DNA of 46,253 bases from JAWUWD01 sp034112085. GTDB lineage: Bacteria; Bacteroidota; Bacteroidia; Cytophagales; Cyclobacteriaceae. Each line of letters starts with the position of its first letter. The first letter of the stretch is position 1. The stretch covers positions 1 to 46,253 of the forward strand of contig JAWUWD010000053.1 in the NCBI GenBank assembly GCA_034112085.1, read 5' to 3'. The translations under genes and the position numbers were made by a program. Below are positions 8,541 to 17,459 of this stretch, piece by piece. The notes beneath the pieces were generated by a model. That model made no database searches, had not been told where the DNA came from, and saw only the letters and a program-made list of their open reading frames with translations.

Positions 8541-9511
8541 TTCGCTCGTGTGTAGCTATGATCCCAAATATTAATCCACCACCATGCTGAATGAAAAATA
8601 ATGGGTTCACCAAATTGATTGTAGACTATTGTAGCTCTCCAATATTGACCTTCATCAACAAATATTGTGAGAGAATTATAGTCATTATTATTTATAACAA
8701 TGTTTCCTAATCCATCAGTATTACATGGAACACTAGGTAAATTTTGAATACAATCTAACACAAGACTCTCTTTAATTGAACAAATACTTGAAGCATTGTC
8801 TGAAATTCCAATTTCCCAAATATCGTAATCTGGAGAAAGTGATAGAGGATACTTGATAATATCAGGAGTAGTTCTCCAATATCGGTCAGCTGAATTTATT
8901 AATTTTAAAGACGATTTATTGTTATATTTTATTTGAAAATTCAGAGTATTCAATCCTTTTGTTTCAGTTATTGTGTAAGCTGATCCATCATACGCACTTA
9001 CTTTTAATTGAATGTTTTGTCCATCAGCAATATGATTATTAGTTTCTATAGTGCATTCACTGTCAAATGTGAATGTGCTTTTTTGTCCAACTGCCAAATG
9101 TTCAAAATTTAGATATGGACGATTGTTCAAGACGATTGTGTCGAATTTGGTGTTGTTCTTGAGGTTGGAGACACCAAAAACAATCGTATGAAATTCTTGA
9201 GGTAAATTGCTTAGGCTCAGTTCAAATTTACCCGTGATATTGTTTTCTTCTTTTTTGATGACATTTCCTTCTCCATCAATCCATGTTCCAATAATTCCTT
9301 TGGAATCTAATTTTCCATTTACGCGCACCTCTGTAGTTAGATGTACTTCGTCCATCAGAGCGGTGAAAAGTAAAGAGTCAGCATTGGTTATGTTAACATC
9401 AACCTCTCTAATGTCTGTGTTTCCTTCTATTAGGATAGACTTTTCTTCTTCTTGACAAGCGATGAGAGATAGAAGTAAGGTGAAAAGAGAAATAACGGTC
9501 TTATATGACAT
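8537..9511 (-). CDS. Predicted surface lipoprotein, paralogue of the upstream gene
   Basis: 324 residues of unknown function. A type II signal peptide ends LSLIAC with the lipid cysteine at C19, followed by QEEE, an acidic run like the surface-export signals of Bacteroidota lipoproteins. Residues about 30-150 resemble the product of the gene 15 bases upstream (9527-10510): both carry a 'TEV...GI.G.W.D..GN' segment and a nearly identical LNNxPYxNFxHLAVGQKST block (here about 128-146). The C-terminal halves diverge, though both end with an EP...WD pattern. The N-terminal part looks like a beta-sandwich by its alternating pattern, which is inference. Base composition is clearly AT-richer than ggt or dnaE. 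I do not recognise a named family. Confidence 0.8.
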   Translation of the reverse strand: MSYKTVISLFTLLLSLIACQEEEKSILIEGNTDIREVDVNITNADSLLFTALMDEVHLTTEVRVNGKLDSKGIIGTWIDGEGNVIKKEENNITGKFELSLSNLPQEFHTIVFGVSNLKNNTKFDTIVLNNRPYLNFEHLAVGQKSTFTFDSECTIETNNHIADGQNIQLKVSAYDGSAYTITETKGLNTLNFQIKYNNKSSLKLINSADRYWRTTPDIIKYPLSLSPDYDIWEIGISDNASSICSIKESLVLDCIQNLPSVPCNTDGLGNIVINNNDYNSLTIFVDEGQYWRATIVYNQFGEPIIFHSAWWWINIWDHSYTRAN

Positions 9512-9526
9512 GATATATGTAATTAA

Positions 9527-10510
9527 TTATAGGTTTGGAATCCTATCCCAACTATGTATCGCCTGTCCGAATTCATCAAAAATTGACCCGAGACTCACAG
9601 GCTCGTGAAACTCATTCATAAGTATATATCGTTGTATAAAGTTCAATCGATTAGAGTAATAGAGTAGGGGGTTTGTATAATCTGAATTATTCGTCTTGAT
9701 AGAGTTAATTTTTATTAGGCTTTCACCGCTAGGAATGTCATTTGAATGGATATATGAGCAAATGTCCTCAAAAGAAAGATCGACTTCTAAAACTTCATCT
9801 AGCTTAATTTGAAAAGATTCGTTAGAACAGCCAACATACTCACATAAAATTGAAGGATTCACGTTTGATAATTCGATGTTAAGAAATTCGTTGTTGTAAG
9901 ATATGCTGTTCAATACGATATCATTTTCATGACTTTCCCTCATTGTATAAGTGTTATTGAGCGTATCATAATTGATAACTTCTAGCGTAGCAGTAGAATC
10001 TACATTAACAATGCTGGCTTCTTTACATTCATCCAATCCATCTTTAGAAAGGTAATATAATTTATAAGTGCTTTTTTGTCCTACAGCCAAATGCTTAAAA
10101 TTAACATATGGACTATTATTTAGAACAATAGAATCAAGTTTAATTCTTTCCTTATCTGAGTTCTCAAGAGCAAATGAAATCTGATGCCAATCAGCAGAAA
10201 GATCTTCTAATTTTAATTCAAATACACCTGTCGTATTCGTAGAATCAATATTAAGGCTGTTTCCGAGCGCATCTAACCAAATGCCAGTTATTCCTTCAGA
10301 GAATAATATCTCGTTCATTTTGACTTCAGATGTGAGCGTTAGATTATCGATAGTTGCTGAAAAAATAGTATCAACACCTAGTATCCTCACATCAAGTAAG
10401 CTAATATCTACTGGTTCTGCTTCTTGCTCAATCGTTAAAACATCATCTTTATTACACGATAGTATCAATAAGAGGATCGCGGGCATTAATATTATACTTT
10501 TATTATTCAT
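9527..10510 (-). CDS. Predicted surface lipoprotein, first of a tandem pair
   Basis: 327 residues of unknown function. A type II signal peptide ends LLILSC (lipid cysteine C19), followed by NKDD, a K-(D/E)2 type signal associated with export of lipoproteins to the cell surface in this phylum. The shared module with the downstream gene covers about residues 35-150, including HLAVGQKST at about 140-148. The rest is acidic and rich in Asn/Ser/Ile with several cysteines (an SKDGLDEC segment, and CEYVGC). The two genes are 15 bases apart and surely co-transcribed; they probably arose by duplication followed by divergence of the C-terminal half. There is no SusC/SusD partner and no enzyme next door, so no substrate can be guessed. 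Confidence 0.8.
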   Translation of the reverse strand: MNNKSIILMPAILLLILSCNKDDVLTIEQEAEPVDISLLDVRILGVDTIFSATIDNLTLTSEVKMNEILFSEGITGIWLDALGNSLNIDSTNTTGVFELKLEDLSADWHQISFALENSDKERIKLDSIVLNNSPYVNFKHLAVGQKSTYKLYYLSKDGLDECKEASIVNVDSTATLEVINYDTLNNTYTMRESHENDIVLNSISYNNEFLNIELSNVNPSILCEYVGCSNESFQIKLDEVLEVDLSFEDICSYIHSNDIPSGESLIKINSIKTNNSDYTNPLLYYSNRLNFIQRYILMNEFHEPVSLGSIFDEFGQAIHSWDRIPNL

Positions 10511-10687
10511 AGAACCAATATAATAAAATGTATTCGCCTTGCCAAAGACTAACTTGTAATTGACTGTTTGATTATAACACTTATTTGATTAGAGAAATCT
10601 CACAAACTAATTACACATTTACACATTGTCTTATCGGCTCATTTTTTCTAATTTGTAGTCCGTTTCTCAGACAACCACTATTACTGC

Positions 10688-13600
10688 ATGTATTTAATAT
10701 TTGATACCGAAACTACCGGTCTTCCTAAAGACTGGAAGCAACCTTTTTCTAATACTGATAACTGGCCCAGGCTGGTACAATTGGCTTGGCAGCTTCACGA
10801 TGAAACGGGTAAGCTACTCGCTCAGGAAAACTTTATAATCAAGCCTGATGGTTTCGAGATCCCTTATGCAGTATCTAAGGTTCACGGTATCACGACCGAG
10901 CGTGCGAATAACGATGGTGTTGATCTAAAGATAGCACTCGAAGCCTTCCATAAAGATCTTCAAAAGTCAACCTATAATGTAGGACATAATATTGAGTTTG
11001 ATGTCAACGTCACTGGATGTGAATTTTTCCGATTAGGAGATTTAGAGCCATTGGTGACTACTCTGGACTCAATTGACACTAAAAATGTCTCTACAGAATG
11101 GTGTGCGCTACCAGGAGGTAGAGGAGGGAAGTTCAAATGGCCAACGCTTACCGAACTCCATACCAAGCTCTTTGGGAAAGGATTCGGAGATGCGCATGAT
11201 GCGGCTTATGATGTAGATGCTACTGCGCGTTGTTTCTTTGGTTTGATTACTCAGCATGTATTCGTGCCAAAAGAAATTAGTGATTCGAAGACAGTTAAGT
11301 ACGAAGCACCTAAGTTGGCGGCTGCCAATTTTGAAGCGACTAAAGAACTCAAGAAGAATGAGGAAAGTGCAGCTGATGTTCTCAAAGGAAGTGCGGATAT
11401 AGCCCATCTTGATGATGTACTATTCACGCACTTGCATTGTCATTCTCAGTATTCGATCTTGCAAGCTACTACTGAGATTGATCAATTAGTAAAGACAGCT
11501 AAGTCGAACAATATGCCAGCGATTGCTTTGACTGATCACGGCAATATGATGGCAGCATTTCACTTTGTGAAAGCAGCGCTCAAAGAAGGAATCAAGCCTA
11601 TAGTTGGATGTGAATTCAATCTTTGCCCAGACCGAAAAGACAAGTCAAGGCAAAACAATGGCTTTCAAACAGTCATGTTAGCGAAAAACAAAAAAGGCTA
11701 TCATAACCTGGCTAAACTAGCTTCTTATGCGAATGTGGAAGGGTTCTATTATGTCCCAAGAATTGACAAAGCCATTCTATTAGAATATAAAGAAGACTTA
11801 ATAGCGACTACCGGTGGGTTATGGGGGGAGATTCCTTTTTTGATTCTCAACGAAGGAGAGTCGATAGCCGAAGAATCCTTTGTATGGTGGAAAGAACAGT
11901 TTGGAGAGGATTTTTATGTAGAGATCAACCGTCATGGGGTAGAAGAAGAGAATGTCGTCAACGAGGTGCTCATGAGGTTTGCGAAGAAGTATGATGTCAA
12001 ATACTTCGCCTCTAACAATACTTATTATACTGAAAAGAAGGATGCCGCATCACACGATATTTTGCTATGTGTGAAAGACGGTGATCCTGTGAGCAAACCG
12101 AAAAAGTATATTGGAAAGCGTGGAAGAGAATTCCGATATGGCTTTCCTAATGATGAATATTACATAAAGTCTCCGCAGGAGATGAAGCAACTCTTTGCGG
12201 ATCTGCCAGAAGCGATTACCAATATTCAGGAGATTGTAGATAAGACAGAAGAATACAAACTGGCGAGAGAAGTATTGCTTCCGAAGTTTGATATCCCAGA
12301 AGAGTTTCAAGACTCCAGAGATGCAGAAGATGCCAGTCTGAAAATTGGTGAGAACAATTATTTAAGATATCTAACTTATGAAGGAGCAAAAAATCGATAT
12401 GAGGAAATTACTCCAGAAATAACTGAGCGACTTGACTTTGAGTTAAGTGTAATTAAGAATACAGGATATCCGGGATATTTCTTGATTGTTCAGGATTTTA
12501 TAGCTGCTGCGAGAGAGATGGGCGTATCCGTTGGACCTGGTCGTGGATCGGCTGCAGGTTCTGCAGTAGCCTATTGCACCAAAATCACCAATATTGATCC
12601 AATAGCTTATGATCTGCTATTTGAGCGATTTCTAAATCCAGATAGGGTGTCCATGCCCGATATTGATATTGACTTTGATGATGAAGGCCGTGGTCGAGTA
12701 ATGGACTATGTGATAGACAAGTACGGTTCCAATCAAGTGGCTCAGATCATCACTTATGGTACGATGGCAGCCAAGTCATCGATAAGAGATACTGCTAGAG
12801 TACTTGAATTGCCACTCTCAGATGCAGACCGGATAGCGAAGTTGGTGCCTGACATCAAACTCAACAAACTTTTTGGCCTCGATGACAAAGCACTGAAGGA
12901 GAAGCTGAAAAATAATGGTGAGCAGATCCAGATGGCAAATGCGCTGAAGGAGATTGCTGACGGAACTGATCTTTCAGCCCAAACATTGAAGCAAGCAGTG
13001 ACTTTAGAAGGCTCTGTAAGGAATACGGGTATTCATGCATGTGGTGTGATTATTACACCAGATGATATCACCAATTTTGTGCCTGTCGCTTTGGCGAAAG
13101 ATTCAGAAATGTGGTGTACGCAATTTGATAATTCTGTGGTGGAAGATGCGGGGTTATTGAAAATGGATTTCTTGGGTTTAAAGACACTAACACTTATCAA
13201 AGATGCGGTGAAAATCGTCAAAGATAAACATGGTGTAGAGATTGATCCTGATACCATTCCATTAGATGATGTGAAGACCTATGAACTTTTCCAACGTGGA
13301 GAAACTGTAGGGATATTTCAGTATGAATCTCCTGGGATGCAGAAGCACATGCGTGACTTGAAACCTACGGTGTTTGCTGATTTGATTGCCATGAATGCAC
13401 TCTATCGACCAGGTCCGATGGAGTATATTCCTTCCTTTATTAAGCGTAAGCATGGAGAAGAAGAGATTGCTTATGATCTCGATGATATGGAAGAATACCT
13501 TAAGGAGACTTATGGTATCACGGTCTATCAAGAGCAAGTGATGTTGCTTTCTCAGAAGCTCGCAGGGTTTACTAAAGGTGAGGCTGATGTGTTGCGAAAG

Positions 13601-14974
13601 GCAATGGGGAAGAAGCTTATGTCTTTGCTCAATGAGTTGAAACCAAAGTTCATCAATCAGGCGAAAGAGAAAGGGCATGATGAAGAGAAACTAGAGAAAA
13701 TTTGGAAGGATTGGGAAGCATTTGCTGCCTATGCTTTCAATAAGTCTCACTCTACTTGCTATGCATGGATTGCTTATCAGACCGCATATTTCAAAGCGCA
13801 CTATCCTGCGGAGTACATGGCGTCAGTGCTGAGTAATAATATGAATGATATCAAGTCGGTGACTTTCTTCATGGAAGAGTGTAACCGCATGGGAATCAAA
13901 GTGCTTGGACCAGATGTCAACGAATCGAAGACTAAATTTACAGTAAACCAAGAAGGTGCTATTCGGTTTGGGCTTGGCGCTATCAAAGGTTCTGGAGATG
14001 CTGCAGTAAACGGTATTATAGAAGAACGAGATGAAAACGGTACGTTTTCAGATATTTTTAATTTTTCTGAAAGGGTCAATCTTAGAGTAGTCAATAAAAA
14101 GACGTTTGAGAGTTTGGCCATGTCTGGAGGGTTTGATTGCTTCGAAGATTATCATCGCAAGCAATATGTAGTAGCACCTGAAGGAGATATGTCCTTGATT
14201 GAGAAGTCTATTCGCTATGCTAGCAAACTCAAGCAAGAGAAAGAAAGTGCCCAAGCTTCGTTATTTGGAGGCGCTTCCGGTGAAGCCATTCCACGGCCTA
14301 ACGTGCCAGACATAGAGCCTTATGGTGAATTTGAGAAACTCAATATTGAGAAAGAAATTGTAGGACTTTATATCTCGGGTCACCCATTGGATGATTTCAA
14401 ATTCGAACTAGATACATTCTGCAATACCCCACTGAATGATCTAGAGAATGTAGAAGCATTGCAAGGTAAAGAAGTGAGAGTAGCAGGGATCGTGTCTGCA
14501 TTTGCACATCGAACCACCAAGACAGGAAAGCCCTTCGGAACATTGACTATTGAAGACTACAATGGCAATCACACATTCTTCATGTTTGGAGATGACTACA
14601 TCAAGTTCAAGGAATTCATGATGCAGGATTGGTATTTGTATGTCAGCGGAAGAGTAGTCAAACAGAGATGGGGAGAAGGTCGTCTAGAATTTAAAATTTC
14701 TAATATCGAACTGCTGAATGATCTAAGAGACAAGAAAAGTAAGGGGATAGAAGTGAAGATAGATATCAATGATTTGGATTTTGATATAGTTGATAAATTG
14801 GAGTTGATCTGTCAAAATCATAAAGGAGAATGTGATTTAAGACTGAAAATTGTCGACAGGACTGAGAATATAGCAGTGGATGCCTTAGCTAGGAAATATA
14901 AAGTTAACCCTGACAATGAGCTTATTCAGAAAATGGATCAACTGATGAATGTCGAATATAAGGTGCTGGTGTGA
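10688..14974 (+). CDS. dnaE: DNA polymerase III alpha subunit with fused proofreading exonuclease
   Basis: 1428 residues, about 250 longer than E. coli DnaE because of an N-terminal DnaQ-like 3'-5' exonuclease (about 1-190). All exonuclease motifs are intact: DTETTG (D6, E8), GHNIEFD (D105) and HDAAYD (H170, D175). The PHP domain follows with THLHCHSQYS (about 247-256) and a TDHGNM motif. The polymerase palm has GPGRGSAAGS and the catalytic PDIDIDFDD block (about 657-665). Helix-hairpin-helix and OB-fold parts follow, the latter around 1260-1330. It is the replicative polymerase, so proofreading would act in cis in the same chain. Fused exonucleases are known in Bacteroidota DnaE. ATG start; 177 bases separate it from the divergent lipoprotein gene. 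Confidence 0.97.
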   Translation: MYLIFDTETTGLPKDWKQPFSNTDNWPRLVQLAWQLHDETGKLLAQENFIIKPDGFEIPYAVSKVHGITTERANNDGVDLKIALEAFHKDLQKSTYNVGHNIEFDVNVTGCEFFRLGDLEPLVTTLDSIDTKNVSTEWCALPGGRGGKFKWPTLTELHTKLFGKGFGDAHDAAYDVDATARCFFGLITQHVFVPKEISDSKTVKYEAPKLAAANFEATKELKKNEESAADVLKGSADIAHLDDVLFTHLHCHSQYSILQATTEIDQLVKTAKSNNMPAIALTDHGNMMAAFHFVKAALKEGIKPIVGCEFNLCPDRKDKSRQNNGFQTVMLAKNKKGYHNLAKLASYANVEGFYYVPRIDKAILLEYKEDLIATTGGLWGEIPFLILNEGESIAEESFVWWKEQFGEDFYVEINRHGVEEENVVNEVLMRFAKKYDVKYFASNNTYYTEKKDAASHDILLCVKDGDPVSKPKKYIGKRGREFRYGFPNDEYYIKSPQEMKQLFADLPEAITNIQEIVDKTEEYKLAREVLLPKFDIPEEFQDSRDAEDASLKIGENNYLRYLTYEGAKNRYEEITPEITERLDFELSVIKNTGYPGYFLIVQDFIAAAREMGVSVGPGRGSAAGSAVAYCTKITNIDPIAYDLLFERFLNPDRVSMPDIDIDFDDEGRGRVMDYVIDKYGSNQVAQIITYGTMAAKSSIRDTARVLELPLSDADRIAKLVPDIKLNKLFGLDDKALKEKLKNNGEQIQMANALKEIADGTDLSAQTLKQAVTLEGSVRNTGIHACGVIITPDDITNFVPVALAKDSEMWCTQFDNSVVEDAGLLKMDFLGLKTLTLIKDAVKIVKDKHGVEIDPDTIPLDDVKTYELFQRGETVGIFQYESPGMQKHMRDLKPTVFADLIAMNALYRPGPMEYIPSFIKRKHGEEEIAYDLDDMEEYLKETYGITVYQEQVMLLSQKLAGFTKGEADVLRKAMGKKLMSLLNELKPKFINQAKEKGHDEEKLEKIWKDWEAFAAYAFNKSHSTCYAWIAYQTAYFKAHYPAEYMASVLSNNMNDIKSVTFFMEECNRMGIKVLGPDVNESKTKFTVNQEGAIRFGLGAIKGSGDAAVNGIIEERDENGTFSDIFNFSERVNLRVVNKKTFESLAMSGGFDCFEDYHRKQYVVAPEGDMSLIEKSIRYASKLKQEKESAQASLFGGASGEAIPRPNVPDIEPYGEFEKLNIEKEIVGLYISGHPLDDFKFELDTFCNTPLNDLENVEALQGKEVRVAGIVSAFAHRTTKTGKPFGTLTIEDYNGNHTFFMFGDDYIKFKEFMMQDWYLYVSGRVVKQRWGEGRLEFKISNIELLNDLRDKKSKGIEVKIDINDLDFDIVDKLELICQNHKGECDLRLKIVDRTENIAVDALARKYKVNPDNELIQKMDQLMNVEYKVLV

Positions 14975-15000
14975 TGATTAGCTGATTAACGAATCAGTGG

Positions 15001-15070
15001 TTGATTTTTTAACTGATTTACTATCGACTATCAACTGAAGAACTATTGTCTATCAACTGAATAACTGAAA
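15001..15070. repeat. Short iterated intergenic repeats after dnaE
   Basis: A 17-base unit, CTATCAACTGAAGAACT, at 15028-15044 recurs at 15050-15066 with one mismatch. A partial CTATCGAC copy at 15021-15028 and several ACTGATT-like fragments flank it. The 230-base dnaE-trxA gap otherwise contains only the trxA promoter box. Similar low-complexity 'actga/ctatc' spacers are common between genes in this phylum; no function is visible. Confidence 0.6.
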
Positions 15071-15150
15071 CACATAAACGTCAGCTATCTTACCATAGAT
15101 ATTAATTATGAAACACTACTGCGGGTATAAGGAACAAATTCATTTATATT

Positions 15151-15158
15151 TACGTTTG
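15151..15158 (+). promoter_or_regulatory. Candidate -7 box for trxA
   Basis: TACGTTTG matches TAnnTTTG exactly, 46 bases before the trxA ATG. No convincing TTG lies at the -33 distance. The predicted leader is about 40 bases and A-rich, containing GAGGAG near its 5' end. Confidence 0.45.
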
Positions 15159-15204
15159 TGAGGAGTAATTAAAAGAAAGCAATAAAATTTAACAAATAGA
15201 AATA

Positions 15205-15528
15205 ATGGGCAAAGCATTAGAAATAACAGACGCTAACTTCGAAGAAGTGATGAAATCAGAACAACCAATCTTAGTTGATTTTTGGGCTGAATGGTGTGGA
15301 CCTTGTAAGATGATCGGACCTGTTGTAGAAGAGCTAGCAGGTGATTACGAAGGTAAAGCTATAGTGGGTAAAGTAAATGTTGACGAAAACCCTGGAGTGG
15401 CTGCTAAGTTTGGCATCAGAAGTATCCCTACTTTGTTGGTATTCAACGGAGGAGAGATTGTTGATAAGCAAGTAGGAGCTGTGCCTAAAGGCGTATTGGC
15501 TGGAAAACTTGATGCGCAGTTAGCATAA
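15205..15528 (+). CDS. trxA: Thioredoxin
   Basis: 107 residues, the standard single-domain thioredoxin. The redox site WCGPC is at 30-34 (C31, C34), preceded by VDFWAE, and the cis-proline loop SIPTLLVF lies around residues 73-80. It is cytoplasmic, since there is no signal peptide. It reduces protein disulfides using electrons from thioredoxin reductase, which is not in this window. It is a single-gene unit with its own promoter box and a strong terminator directly after the stop. It is distinct from the membrane-anchored TlpA-type protein at 38188-38790. Confidence 0.97.
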   Translation: MGKALEITDANFEEVMKSEQPILVDFWAEWCGPCKMIGPVVEELAGDYEGKAIVGKVNVDENPGVAAKFGIRSIPTLLVFNGGEIVDKQVGAVPKGVLAGKLDAQLA

Positions 15529-15553
15529 GACAAATAAGTTAATTATTAATAAG

Positions 15554-15584
15554 AAGGACTTTGAGCAATCAAAGTCCTTTTTTT
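15554..15584 (+). terminator. Intrinsic terminator of trxA
   Basis: A perfect 10-base stem, AAGGACTTTG (15554-15563) with CAAAGTCCTT (15570-15579), has a 6-base loop and runs straight into a T run through 15584. It begins 25 bases after the trxA stop codon. Confidence 0.9.
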
Positions 15585-15598
15585 ATGATTCGAAATAC

Positions 15599-15606
15599 TA
15601 CCTTTG
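15599..15606 (+). promoter_or_regulatory. Candidate -7 box for hflX
   Basis: TACCTTTG is an exact TAnnTTTG match, the same word as in the ahcY promoter, 20 bases before the hflX ATG. This implies a very short leader of about 13 bases. A TTG at the proper -33 spacing is not evident because the trxA terminator occupies that space. Confidence 0.45.
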
Positions 15607-15625
15607 TAAATACAATCGTTGATAT

Positions 15626-16840
15626 ATGATAGAGAAAGTACAAAGTGTAGATGAAAGTGAAAATGATCGTGCAGTTCTTGTTGCGATAATTGAGAGATTT
15701 CAGAAGGAAGAAACAGTTATAGAACATATTGATGAACTAGAATTTCTGGCAAGTACGCTAGGTTTACAAACTCAACATACTTTTACGCAGCGTTTGGAAA
15801 GACCTGATAATAGGACTTTTGTCGGTAAAGGTAAGTTAGAGGAGATTGTAGCCTATGTAAAGGCTAAAGATATAGGGGTAGTGATTTTTGATGATGATTT
15901 GAGTCCATCGCAAATGCGAAACCTAGAGGATGCTATTGAGTGCAAGATTTACGATCGAAGTATGTTGATTCTTGACATCTTCTTGAAACGTGCTCAAACC
16001 GCGCAGGCTAAGACGCAAGTTGAACTTGCGCGATATCAATACCTTATGCCTAGGCTGACCAATATGTGGACGCACCTGGAGCGACAAAGAGGAGGTACAG
16101 GAACCATGGGGGGAGCAGGAGAGAAAGAGATTGAGACGGATAGGAGAAATCTTCGTAATCAGATAGATGTTCTGAAAAAGAAGCTTGAGAAAATTGAAAA
16201 ACAAAACCTCACCCAACGTAAATCTAGGGGTGGGATAGTGCGTGTGGCATTGGTAGGGTACACCAATGTAGGCAAATCTACCTTGATGAACTTACTCTCA
16301 AAATCAGAATTGAAGGCAGAGAACAAGCTCTTTGCAACGGTAGATGCAACAGTCAGAAAAGTAGTCATTGATCAAATTCCATTTTTACTTTCTGATACAG
16401 TAGGGTTCATCAGAAAACTGCCTCATCACTTGATAGAATCATTCAAATCCACTTTGGATGAGATACGTGAAGCAGATGTTCTGCTACATGTAGTAGATGT
16501 TTCTCATCCGGCATTTGAAGATCAGATAAATGTGGTTAATTCAACTTTGACCGATATTGGTGCTGCAGATATACCTACAGTGATGATCTATAATAAAATG
16601 GATCTCTACAAGGAAGAAGAGGCTCCAGAAGGAACAGATATATTTGAAATTGATGAGTCTGCTCAATCTTCTCTGGAATTATTGAAGGCATCCCATATGA
16701 ACAAAGATGCCAAGACAGCAGTTTTCGTATCAGCTACAGAGAAAGATAATATTGTAGAAATGAAAGAAAAGTTGATGGAAGACGTTACAAAACAACACTT
16801 GAAGATCTTCCCCAACTATTTGAAGAACGAGTATTACTAG
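15626..16840 (+). CDS. hflX: GTPase HflX, ribosome-associated
   Basis: 404 residues. The N-terminal HflX domain (about 1-200) contains the glycine-rich segment before EKEIETDRR (normally GPGE, here GAGE) and a coiled-coil 'RNQIDVLKKKLEKIEKQ'. The G domain follows with G1 GYTNVGKST (about 211-219), G3 DTVGF and G4 NKMD. HflX binds the 50S subunit, splits or rescues stalled ribosomes under stress, and hydrolyses GTP. The proline-to-alanine change in the glycine-rich loop is a minor departure. It stands alone between its own promoter box and a convergent lipoprotein gene that it overlaps by 4 bases. Confidence 0.96.
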   Translation: MIEKVQSVDESENDRAVLVAIIERFQKEETVIEHIDELEFLASTLGLQTQHTFTQRLERPDNRTFVGKGKLEEIVAYVKAKDIGVVIFDDDLSPSQMRNLEDAIECKIYDRSMLILDIFLKRAQTAQAKTQVELARYQYLMPRLTNMWTHLERQRGGTGTMGGAGEKEIETDRRNLRNQIDVLKKKLEKIEKQNLTQRKSRGGIVRVALVGYTNVGKSTLMNLLSKSELKAENKLFATVDATVRKVVIDQIPFLLSDTVGFIRKLPHHLIESFKSTLDEIREADVLLHVVDVSHPAFEDQINVVNSTLTDIGAADIPTVMIYNKMDLYKEEEAPEGTDIFEIDESAQSSLELLKASHMNKDAKTAVFVSATEKDNIVEMKEKLMEDVTKQHLKIFPNYLKNEYY

Positions 16841-17289
16841 TTTTTAGCGGGTATAAATGTGAAGTCAATGGTCCTTTCATCATTGGAAACGGTTGCTAGT
16901 AAACCCTCTTTAGTCTTTTTGTAAATGATTTTTTTAGGAAAGTCATTTTCTGGATTTTCGGCAGTAAATGACTCGTTGGTTTGTGAAGTGATCTTGAATT
17001 GCACTGGATCTCCATGTTCTGGAGTTTCAACGACTAAGAACATTTGATTTTCAATATTGGTTAGTGATATGTTTTCAAAAAATACGGTATCACTACCTAC
17101 GACTGTCACTCCTAGTCCTTGATACTCTTTTTGAGAGAATTCCCAAGACTCTGTTGTTAGTTGGCCAGCCTCATTATTCGTGCGCTGCCAATCTCCTAGA
17201 AGCCAAGAGAAGTCTTTGTTCTCTATTGACTGCGTACAGCCCACGCTGGTGATTACTAGTAGTAGAATCATTGATGTAAAATTTTTCAT
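16837..17289 (-). CDS. Small lipoprotein, DUF6265-like
   Basis: 150 residues. A type II signal peptide ends TSVGC (lipid cysteine C18). The mature part begins with FSWLLGDW (about 27-34) and continues with alternating strands, 'TTESWEF', 'FFENISL' and 'FTAENPENDFPKKIIYKK', ending 'IDFTFIPAKN'. This matches the small lipocalin-like DUF6265 family of exported proteins, whose ligand is unknown. It probably sits in the cell envelope. ATG start, single gene, convergent with hflX with a 4-base overlap. Family assignment is from memory of the WLLGDW...NDFP pattern. Confidence 0.75.
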   Translation of the reverse strand: MKNFTSMILLLVITSVGCTQSIENKDFSWLLGDWQRTNNEAGQLTTESWEFSQKEYQGLGVTVVGSDTVFFENISLTNIENQMFLVVETPEHGDPVQFKITSQTNESFTAENPENDFPKKIIYKKTKEGLLATVSNDERTIDFTFIPAKN

Positions 17290-17406
17290 AGTCTTTTTTT
17301 AGCCAAAGTAAGTGAACCAACCCTAGTTGTATTGTATAAATACGACAAGTTGGAATAATATTGCTTTCTATCTAACACTATTTCAGAACGGGACAATCTT
17401 GTAAAT

Positions 17407-17440
17407 AAAAAGGCTGTTCATGAAAATGAACAGCCTTTTT
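17407..17440 (-). terminator. Terminator of the TonB-receptor operon (bidirectional form)
   Basis: A perfect 14-base stem, AAAAAGGCTGTTCA (17407-17420) with its complement at 17427-17440, and a 6-base loop. The U tract is present in both directions. It ends 20 bases after the receptor stop codon at 17460, so it mainly serves the minus-strand operon. Confidence 0.88.
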
Positions 17441-17459
17441 AAATTATTAACAACTAAGA

